Shown: positions 22,635 through 28,193 of the stretch, piece by piece | How the letters are laid out: every line of letters starts with the position of its first letter | Numbering within the stretch: the first letter of the stretch is position 1 | DNA from: Planctomycetota bacterium | GTDB taxonomy: Bacteria > Planctomycetota > Phycisphaerae > Sedimentisphaerales > Anaerohalosphaeraceae | NCBI GenBank assembly: GCA_021160785.1 | Contig: JAGHBX010000238.1 | Coordinates: 1 to 28,193, forward strand | Length of the DNA stretch: 28,193 bases | Direction: 5' to 3' | Position numbers and translations under genes: made by a program | The notes under the pieces: model-generated | What the model saw: only the letters and a program-made list of their open reading frames with translations | Told to the model about the DNA's origin: nothing | The model's database searches: none

Positions 22635-22973
22635 ATGAGAATCGCAATTCCACTGACAGAAGGAAAATTATCAGAGCATTTCGGTCACTGCCGGCAGTTC
22701 GCCGTGGTAGATGTTGACAGTGTCGGCAAGAGTATCCTAAAAAAAGAATTGTTGGACCCGCCGGGCCATGAACCGGGAGTTTTGCCCAAATGGTTGTCAG
22801 AGATTCAGGTCAACCTGATTATCGCAGGCGGAATGGGGCAGCGCGCCCAGCAATTATTCGAACAGAGCGGCGTGAGTGTATTAATAGGTGCTCCAAGTGA
22901 ATCTCCTGAAGAAATCGTCGAAGCCTATCTTAACGGAACACTTGTCGCCGGCGAAAATATCTGTGACCACTGA
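22635..22973 (+). CDS. NifX-type cofactor-binding protein (fourth copy)
   Basis: The 112-residue protein is a single NifX/ORP domain. It opens MRIAIPLTEGKLSEHFGHCR (the EHFGHC segment is diagnostic of one ORP subfamily), then has VDPPGHEPGVLPKWL-like and LIIAGGMGQRAQQLFEQSGV segments, and ends EEIVEAYLNGTLVAGENICDH with a C-terminal Cys-Asp-His. It differs clearly from the TGNCGPNA-type copies at 9070 and 11307 and is closer to the classical ORP/MTH1175 group. AAAAAGGAGC at 22617-22626 precedes the ATG. The chimeric MBL gene starts 13 bases after its stop. Confidence 0.92.
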   Translation: MRIAIPLTEGKLSEHFGHCRQFAVVDVDSVGKSILKKELLDPPGHEPGVLPKWLSEIQVNLIIAGGMGQRAQQLFEQSGVSVLIGAPSESPEEIVEAYLNGTLVAGENICDH

Positions 22974-22986
22974 CGACGTATTTTCA

Positions 22987-23892
22987 ATGGAATATGATTA
23001 TACAAAAAATGTGATTGAGCACTTTAGCAATCCACGCAACGTGGGCGAGATTTACGATGCCGACGGTGTTACGGTTACAATACTGGTTGACGATATTGCG
23101 TACGGCAACTTGAGGTCGGAACATGGATTGTCAATCTGGGTTGAATACGGAAACAGGAGAATTCTCTTTGACACGGGTCCAAACGATGCTGTATTGGAAA
23201 ACGCCAAACTCCTCGGCGTAAACCTGAAACAGACAGATGCAATTGTACTGAGCCACGGCCACTATGACCATACAGGAGGTCTTGAAACCGTCCTCAACGT
23301 TGCACCTAATGCCACTATCTATCTCCATCCAGCAGCTATAAAGCCGAAGTTCTCTCAGAAGAATGGACAAGCGCGAGCAATTGGCATGTCAAATTCTACA
23401 AAGAACCTTATTGGTGCTTTGGCCGAGAAAGGGAAAGTCGTCTGGACCAGGAAGCCAACACAAGTGTTCCCCGGCCTTTTCGTCACCGGCCTGATACCAC
23501 GAAATTCCGACTTTGAAGATGTTGGTGGAGCGTTCTTCATTGACAAGAATTGCCATAGACCGGATTTGCTGCCTGATGATCAGGCTCTTGTTCTCAATTT
23601 ACCGGCGGGGACGGTAGTCATTCTTGGATGCGCACATGCCGGCGTAGTTAACACATTGAATTATGCTGCAAAGCTAAGCGGAGAGGACCGTATTTATACC
23701 GTAATAGGTGGAATGCATCTTCTGAATGCATCCCGGAAACGTATTAATTATACCATTGATGCGTTCAGGCAGTATAATATACAAAGGATGGGTCCGGCCC
23801 ATTGTACAGGCAGCAAAGCTGCTGAAAAATTCAAGAGTGCTTTTCCCGACCAATGCTCTATATGTTCTGTTGGTACTAAAACTGATTTATAG
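22987..23892 (+). CDS. MBL-fold metallohydrolase (COG1237 type) with an IscU/NifU-like N-terminus
   Basis: From about residue 28 the 301-residue protein is a metallo-beta-lactamase-fold enzyme related to COG1237 (RFA-P synthase-like hydrolases). It has HGLSIWVEYG, RRILFDTGPN, the metal motif LSHGHYDHTGG, GCAHAGVVNTLNY and IGGMHLLNA. The first 27 residues do not belong to that fold. MEYDYTKNVIEHFSNPRNVG, followed by EIYDADG, is the start of the IscU/NifU scaffold, lacking all three cluster-ligand cysteines. The junction lies near 23068 and is in frame. ATG 22987 gives the complete scaffold start. An in-frame fusion by deletion of the iscU body is the simplest explanation. The MBL part may still be an active hydrolase, substrate unknown. 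Confidence 0.85.
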   Translation: MEYDYTKNVIEHFSNPRNVGEIYDADGVTVTILVDDIAYGNLRSEHGLSIWVEYGNRRILFDTGPNDAVLENAKLLGVNLKQTDAIVLSHGHYDHTGGLETVLNVAPNATIYLHPAAIKPKFSQKNGQARAIGMSNSTKNLIGALAEKGKVVWTRKPTQVFPGLFVTGLIPRNSDFEDVGGAFFIDKNCHRPDLLPDDQALVLNLPAGTVVILGCAHAGVVNTLNYAAKLSGEDRIYTVIGGMHLLNASRKRINYTIDAFRQYNIQRMGPAHCTGSKAAEKFKSAFPDQCSICSVGTKTDL

Positions 23893-23902
23893 CAGATAAT
23901 AA

Positions 23903-23980
23903 AATGCCAACATAATGAACAAAACTCTTGCAAACTTGCGGTTTGGCATTCATTATACAAGAATATCATTTTTTTGTTTT
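23903..23980 (+). promoter_or_regulatory. Intergenic control region before the ModA-like genes
   Basis: An 8-base inverted repeat AATGCCAA (23903-23910) and TTGGCATT (23943-23950) spans 32 bases. Within it lies a possible sigma70-type site with TTGCAA (23928-23933) and CATTAT (23951-23956) 17 bases apart. A T-rich run (23969-23980) follows. This may be a promoter with an operator, or a loose terminator of the MBL gene. The evidence is weak and rests on position. Confidence 0.3.
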
Positions 23981-23995
23981 ATGTCGGTGAACTAA

Positions 23996-24754
23996 ATGAA
24001 ATCTATACAGAAATGTCTTTTGGCGACAATTGTTGTTGTTCTGTCTGTAGGGGGCTGTAAAAAAGATGGAAATGCCTCGGCGGAACTGGTTGTTATGTGC
24101 GGCAGTTCTTTTGTTCCGCCCAATGAACAGCTTTGTTCGGAATTTACTGCCGAGACGGGTATTAAGGTTATAACTACTTCGGCAGGCAGTGAAGATTTTC
24201 TTCCATTGGTTAAAACCGCCCAAAAGGGCGATGTACTCATTACCCACGACCCGTACCTTGCTTATGTCTCCGATGCCAAGGTTCTGGGCGATCATGTGTG
24301 TGTGGGTTTTGTTGCTCCTGTTGTGGCGGTGCAAAAGGGGAATCCCAAAAACATAAGAAGTATTGAGGATATGACAGGAGAAGGGATTCGTGTTGCGCTA
24401 AGCGATCCGAAATACTCGACCTGCGGTAAAATGGTATTTGCGCTGCTGGAGAAAAAGGGTATTAAAGAGGCGATGATGAAAAATATCGGTACGCGACTGA
24501 CCAAGGGGCACGGCACATTGGGCACGTTCCTCAAGACCCAGGCTGTCGATGCAGTGATTATGTGGAACGGAGTGGCTAACACCTTTGGCGATTCACTGGA
24601 AATCGTCGACATGCCCTACGAATACGATACGGAAATACGGGTGCATATCATGGGATTGAACTATTCCAGCCAGCCGGAAGAGCTCAAACAGTTCATTGAA
24701 TTTGCTCGCTGGCGAGGCAAGGCGATTTTCGAGGAGCATGGCTATGTTAAGTAG
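23996..24754 (+). CDS. ModA-like substrate-binding lipoprotein (first copy)
   Basis: The 252-residue protein has a lipoprotein signal (MKSIQKCLLATIVVVLSVGGC, lipobox SVGGC), so it is anchored outside the inner membrane. It then has a type-II periplasmic binding fold: LVVMCGSSFVPPNEQLCSEF, ITTSAGSEDFLPLVKTAQKG, VAVQKGNPKNIRSIEDM, GTFLKTQAVDAVIMWNG. The pattern resembles molybdate or tungstate-binding ModA/WtpA-type proteins. The oxyanion specificity cannot be told from the sequence. The next gene is a diverged copy overlapping by 11 bases. No ModB permease or ModC ATPase is adjacent. Confidence 0.82.
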   Translation: MKSIQKCLLATIVVVLSVGGCKKDGNASAELVVMCGSSFVPPNEQLCSEFTAETGIKVITTSAGSEDFLPLVKTAQKGDVLITHDPYLAYVSDAKVLGDHVCVGFVAPVVAVQKGNPKNIRSIEDMTGEGIRVALSDPKYSTCGKMVFALLEKKGIKEAMMKNIGTRLTKGHGTLGTFLKTQAVDAVIMWNGVANTFGDSLEIVDMPYEYDTEIRVHIMGLNYSSQPEELKQFIEFARWRGKAIFEEHGYVK

Positions 24755-25553
24755 GTTTTGCAGGAATTGTCTCATTGCCGTCGCCATTGTTCTGATCGGA
24801 TGTGCGGAGAAGTCCGAGCCTGTAAGAGAAGCAGGCGGGAAGGGATCGGACCAGACTTCTGCAAAGAAAGAGTTGCTGCTGTTCTGTGGGGCCGGGATTC
24901 GACCTCCGGTTGCTGAACTGGCCGAAAAGTTCGAGGCCGAACACGGAGTGCGTGTTGTTACCGACTATGCGGGTGGCGGAATGCTCATTGCAAAGATCAA
25001 GATTCTTCAAAAGGGCGATCTGTTTATGCCGGGTGATATACATTATATCGAAGTGCTTGAAGATCGGGTGCTCTCAAAAAAGTCAGTGTGCTTTTTTGTG
25101 CCTGTGATATTCGTTCAAAAGGGTAATCCAAAGAATATTCATACTCTCAAGGACCTGTTGCGGGAGGATGTAAAACTGGGGTTGGGCGATGCAAAGGCAT
25201 GTGCGATAGGTGAGAAATCCAGAAAGATATTCGCCAAGAACGGCTTTGAACCGGATGATGTGGAAAAGAGCCTGACATTTCAATCCCAGACGGTGAATGA
25301 ACTGGGCATGCACATACAGGCCCGTTCGCTGGATGCTGTGATCCTATGGGATTCGATTGCAAAGTATTACAGCGACTACGGCGACGAGATTAAGATACCT
25401 GTTGAGCAGAATATTATATCAACCGTAGCTGTCGGCATACTCAAATGCACCAGGAACCAAAGCCTGGCCAAAAAGTTCGTGGATTTTCTTGTTTCAGATC
25501 GGGGCCAGGAAGTTTTCAAGAAATATGACTACAGGATAGAGCCGCCCGAATAG
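24744..25553 (+). CDS. ModA-like substrate-binding lipoprotein (second copy)
   Basis: The 269-residue protein starts MLSRFCRNCLIAVAIVLIGC, with lipobox VLIGC, then KELLLFCGAGIRPPVAELAE, VRVVTDYAGGGMLIAKIKIL, LQKGDLFMPGDIHYIEVLED, VQKGNPKNIHTLKDLLREDV and SLDAVILWDSIAKYY. It is clearly a paralogue of the gene upstream. ATG 24744 is chosen because GAGGAG at 24731-24736 is well spaced for it; an ATG at 24738 and the longer frame from 24696 are less likely. It overlaps the previous gene by 11 bases and is translationally coupled. Two binding proteins in tandem may have different affinities or oxyanions, or may act as sensors. Confidence 0.82.
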   Translation: MLSRFCRNCLIAVAIVLIGCAEKSEPVREAGGKGSDQTSAKKELLLFCGAGIRPPVAELAEKFEAEHGVRVVTDYAGGGMLIAKIKILQKGDLFMPGDIHYIEVLEDRVLSKKSVCFFVPVIFVQKGNPKNIHTLKDLLREDVKLGLGDAKACAIGEKSRKIFAKNGFEPDDVEKSLTFQSQTVNELGMHIQARSLDAVILWDSIAKYYSDYGDEIKIPVEQNIISTVAVGILKCTRNQSLAKKFVDFLVSDRGQEVFKKYDYRIEPPE

Positions 25554-25635
25554 AACAGTGGTTGGTTTTGGAAAGGAACTCGTTGCATGAAATTTGAACA
25601 AATGGGGGATAACAGAAATTCTTAAGGAGTTTGAA

Positions 25636-26019
25636 ATGGAAGAGTCGAGACGCAATTTTGTGAGAAAAGGTGCTTATGCTGCTATTGCAGCAGGTAGCCT
25701 GGGGATGCTTTCCTCATGCAAGAGCAGTGAGGACACACAATCGCTCAGTAATGCATCGAAAACCATGGTTGGAGCGTGCGGCTTAAGCTGCAGTGCCTGC
25801 TCCTTGATGAAAGCAGGAAAATGCAAAGGGTGCGGCCCTGCTAATGTCGTATCGGCCGAGATGATTTCCATGAAGAATTGCCCGGTACTCAATTGCGCAA
25901 GCATGAAGAAGATTGCCTATTGTGGAACCGACTGCATGAAATTCACAGAGTGCGGAAAACTCATCGGGAGGCCATACGATAAGTCGTTTATGGAGAAAAT
26001 TAAAGGTCGCCTTGGTTAG
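25636..26019 (+). CDS. DUF3795 Cys-rich protein with Tat/lipoprotein signal
   Basis: The 127-residue protein starts MEESRRNFVRKGAYAAIAAG, an SRRNF twin-arginine motif, followed by SLGMLSSC, which could be a lipobox. The body matches DUF3795: VGACGLSCSACSLMKAGKCK, GCGPAN, then MKNCPVLNCASMKKIAYCG and TDCMKFTECGKL. With about a dozen cysteines it looks able to hold an iron-sulfur or other metal centre, and Tat export suggests that the cofactor is inserted before export. AAGGAG at 25624-25629 precedes ATG 25636. The enzyme partner is unknown. Confidence 0.85.
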   Translation: MEESRRNFVRKGAYAAIAAGSLGMLSSCKSSEDTQSLSNASKTMVGACGLSCSACSLMKAGKCKGCGPANVVSAEMISMKNCPVLNCASMKKIAYCGTDCMKFTECGKLIGRPYDKSFMEKIKGRLG

Positions 26020-26153
26020 AAAACAGCCTGCTTGCTGAAAACCAGATGCGATTGTCAAGGAGCCTCAGGCTGCTGAAAAAGAGTGTGAGTACAATAATCG
26101 CTCTTTGAAAGGGGAATATCTAAGTACGTGTCAGTGGGAGTTGACAGGGGACC

Positions 26154-26630
26154 ATGGAATTGAAAGCATTTCAAGATTACTATCCTGATGAATTAAGCCA
26201 CTGCTATGGCTGTGGCCGGCTCAATAGCGAAGGGCTTCAAATAAAGAGTTACTGGGACGGCGAAGAGTCTGTTGCCGTCTTTAAACCTATGCCTTATCAT
26301 ATAGCTGTTTCCGGATATGTATACGGAGGGCTTCTTGCCGCGCTCATTGATTGCCACTCTACTGGTACGGCATCAGCGGCGGCATATCGTGCAGCAGGTC
26401 GAGAGATGGGTACTGAGCCATACTATCGTTTTGCCACGGCATCATTGCATATAGACTATGTCCGTCCCACACCTATTGATGCTCAACTGTACGTACGCGG
26501 TGTTGTTAAAGAAATCAAGGGACGCAGGATGGTTATCTCATCAACTATAACAGCCAATGGTGAAATATGCGTACGCGGAGAAGTGGTTGTTGTTCAAATG
26601 CCTGAAAGCATGATCCCTCAAGGGCATTAG
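26154..26630 (+). CDS. Hotdog-fold thioesterase (PaaI/YiiD-like)
   Basis: The 158-residue protein has a CYGCGRLNSEGLQIKSYWDG start, a VYGGLLAALIDCHSTGTAS segment (the hotdog helix with catalytic Asp) and ATASLHIDYVRPTPIDAQLY, then GRRMVISSTITANGEICVRG. It matches the PaaI-type acyl-CoA thioesterase pattern. The N-terminal CYGCG is common in bacterial members. It has no clear link to the cofactor genes and stands alone between two spacers of more than 70 bases. The substrate is unknown. Confidence 0.87.
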   Translation: MELKAFQDYYPDELSHCYGCGRLNSEGLQIKSYWDGEESVAVFKPMPYHIAVSGYVYGGLLAALIDCHSTGTASAAAYRAAGREMGTEPYYRFATASLHIDYVRPTPIDAQLYVRGVVKEIKGRRMVISSTITANGEICVRGEVVVVQMPESMIPQGH

Positions 26631-26703
26631 GTTTTATCTATAACGGTGTGACAAGCGGTGCTGCTAATGCTGTTTGGCCGGGACGAATTGAGGATGTAAG
26701 AAT

Positions 26704-27501
26704 ATGTATATAAAAATAGTTACTACTGTCGTTTTCTTATCAACTGTATCGATGTTTGGACATGACGAGAGAATACTACATTATCCCAATTACCAAAGAT
26801 ACACCTCAGAAGATGCGTCCAAAATGATAAGCAGTTCAACCGGAACTCTGGCGGATGTCTATGCTCCCCTGGCTGAATACATTGTTTCCAAATGTGCTCT
26901 ATCTCAGGTGCAGGGGATCGGGGTTGATCTTGGCAGCGGTCCGGGAAACCTGATTCTTGAATTGTGTGATCGCACAGAACTTCACTGGATCAACGCTGAT
27001 ATCAACCCCTGTTTCTTTGAGCATTTCTATCGGGAAGCAGCCAGGCGAAAGCTGGCCCATCGCATAAGTGCAATATTTGCAGATGCCCACTATCTGCCGT
27101 TCCGGGACAATTACGCCAAGGTCATTGTCTCACGTGGTTCGTATCGCTTCTGGGCGAACAAGGAACGAGCCTTTGCAGAGATTTACCGAGTGCTCAGACC
27201 CGGGGGGATGGCATTCATCGGAAGAGGGTTTCCCCCCAATCTTTCTGTTGATACAGCCGCCCGGATCAGGTCCCATCAGAATTTTTCATATGATGTACGT
27301 AAGGCTGGAGGAGAGTTGGAGAACATCATGAAGCAACTGAACATCCATGATTATGAAATCATATATCCTCAACCCCGTGAACAAACAACCGTCAACTACG
27401 GCGTCTGGGTGTTTTTCAGAAAAGCAGGGGAAACCGCTAATTCGATTCCGACACAACAGGAGGTTTCTAAAGGACTTTTTGTTACCAGCCGAATACCATG
27501 A
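26704..27501 (+). CDS. SAM methyltransferase-fold protein with a signal-like N-terminus
   Basis: The 265-residue protein starts MYIKIVTTVVFLSTVSMFGH, which looks like a signal peptide or anchor. It then has motif I GIGVDLGSGPGNLILELC, INADINPCFF, HRISAIFADAHYLPFRDNYA, VIVSRGSYRFW and YRVLRPGGMAFIGRG, a full class I methyltransferase set. SAM is not available outside the cytoplasm, so either the N-terminus is only an anchor with a cytoplasmic domain or the true start lies later, before ILHYPNYQRY. The substrate is unknown. A GAGGATGTAAGA leader precedes ATG 26704. Confidence 0.8.
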   Translation: MYIKIVTTVVFLSTVSMFGHDERILHYPNYQRYTSEDASKMISSSTGTLADVYAPLAEYIVSKCALSQVQGIGVDLGSGPGNLILELCDRTELHWINADINPCFFEHFYREAARRKLAHRISAIFADAHYLPFRDNYAKVIVSRGSYRFWANKERAFAEIYRVLRPGGMAFIGRGFPPNLSVDTAARIRSHQNFSYDVRKAGGELENIMKQLNIHDYEIIYPQPREQTTVNYGVWVFFRKAGETANSIPTQQEVSKGLFVTSRIP

Positions 27502-27538
27502 ATCACAGATTTCTATTCGCCAAAAGGACTGGTCGTAT

Positions 27539-28193
27539 ATGAAGAAAGAAAACAACAATGCCATTGAAGTAAATACATTAACAAAAAGATTTGATGAAGT
27601 TATTGCTGTGAACAGGATTACCTTTAGTGTTAATAAAGGTGAAATGTTTGGCTTTTTAGGACCGAACGGGGCTGGGAAGACAACCACAATTAGAATGCTG
27701 ACAGGTTTGCTTACTCCGGATGCAGGAGATGTTTTTATTGAAGGATTTGACATAAGAAGAAATCCAATCAAGGCCAAAATGAAAATGGGTGTTATCCCGG
27801 AAATGGGAAATATTTATGTAGATTTAACGGCAAAACAGAACATTATCCTGGCAGGAAGATTCTATGGAATTGGTGCGAGAGAACTGAGAAAAAGAGCGGA
27901 CAGTCTCCTGGAGCAATTTGGACTTTATGACAGAAAGGATGATCTTGCCAAAACCTTTTCCAAGGGTATGAAACAAAGAGTTAATGTTGCAAGTGCTATC
28001 GTTCATAACCCGGAACTGTTATTTCTGGATGAACCAACGTCAGGATTAGATGTACAGAGTCAGCGATTGATTAAAAAAATTATCAAGGAAATGAATCAGA
28101 AAGGGACAACTATCTTTTTAACCACCCATAATATTGAAGAAGCGAATATACTATGCGAAAGGATAGGGATTATAAACAAGGGTAAAATAGCAG
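27539..28193 (+). CDS. ABC transporter ATP-binding protein (3' end beyond window)
   Basis: The frame is open from ATG 27539 to the end of the window (218 codons). It has Walker A GFLGPNGAGKTTTIRML, signature FSKGMKQRVNVASAIVH, Walker B ELLFLDEPTSGLD and an FLTTHNIEEANILCERIGII switch segment, all standard for CcmA/NatA-type exporter ATPases (COG1131). The coding is noticeably more A/T-rich than the left part of the window. A permease would be expected just beyond the window. It is not obviously part of the cofactor cluster. Confidence 0.9.
   Translation, partial: MKKENNNAIEVNTLTKRFDEVIAVNRITFSVNKGEMFGFLGPNGAGKTTTIRMLTGLLTPDAGDVFIEGFDIRRNPIKAKMKMGVIPEMGNIYVDLTAKQNIILAGRFYGIGARELRKRADSLLEQFGLYDRKDDLAKTFSKGMKQRVNVASAIVHNPELLFLDEPTSGLDVQSQRLIKKIIKEMNQKGTTIFLTTHNIEEANILCERIGIINKGKIA

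Noticed and set aside
6522..22973. A nitrogenase (nif) cluster
   Set aside because: NifX-type domains are present, but there is no NifH, NifD, NifK, NifE, NifN or NifB radical-SAM gene; the ORP-type reading fits better.
26020..26153. Possible RNA element between DUF3795 and the thioesterase
   Set aside because: Short CAGCCTG/CAGGCTG pieces occur, but no extended stem or known motif could be supported.

Overview
The window looks like anaerobic, probably planctomycetal (Phycisphaerae-like) DNA. The clues are the sugar-catabolism genes at the left edge, a ThuA-domain protein, a degraded planctomycete-type integrase, and many ferredoxin-type and orange-protein-type genes. The taxon is an inference from gene content, not a database match.

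Left edge (1-2984): the 3' end of an unidentified gene, a URO-D/cobamide-methyltransferase-like protein and a sugar-porter MFS transporter, all on + and tightly packed. Boundary zone (3009-4792): the 3' half of a tRNA-Leu(TAG) on the minus strand without its 5' half, a decayed ISL3-type transposase, and a tyrosine recombinase that has lost part of its N-terminal region with a frameshift. This looks like the worn end of an element that integrated into a tRNA-Leu gene. The orientation of the tRNA fragment places the element to the right, so most of the remaining window may be island DNA.

Core (5009-23892): an expanded cluster resembling the ORP (orange protein) system of Desulfovibrio. It has a sigma54-dependent activator with a cysteine-containing PAS domain, a textbook -24/-12 promoter in front of the first target gene, four NifX/orange-protein-type domains, two MinD-type ATPases with inserted ferredoxin domains, and one Mrp/NBP35 ATPase. 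Interleaved are DUF89, three DUF5320 genes, DUF1847, an FmdB-type zinc ribbon, a ThuA protein, an outer-membrane beta-barrel, an octaheme cytochrome c with a five-helix membrane tail, a SAM methyltransferase, a DsrE protein, a CoA-disulfide/persulfide-reductase-like flavoprotein, a thioredoxin-fold protein and an MBL hydrolase. One protein (11307-12206) joins an orange-protein domain, a DUF5320-like Gly/Met/Arg-rich and coiled-coil segment and a 2[4Fe-4S] ferredoxin, which links the separate small proteins of the cluster to each other.

Right side (23996-28193): two tandem ModA-like lipoproteins without a permease or ATPase beside them, a Tat-type Cys-rich DUF3795 lipoprotein, a hotdog thioesterase, a methyltransferase with a signal-like N-terminus, and the start of an ABC-transporter ATPase cut by the window end.

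As a working model, the cluster assembles or uses a molybdenum/sulfur-type cofactor on NifX-fold proteins, moves it with MinD/Mrp ATPases, handles sulfane sulfur (DsrE, persulfide reductase, thioredoxin) and connects to extracytoplasmic electron transfer (porin plus cytochrome). Several junctions are scars of rearrangement: an fmdB relic, a panD relic, and an IscU N-terminus fused to an MBL enzyme. The cluster therefore appears to have been assembled piecemeal.
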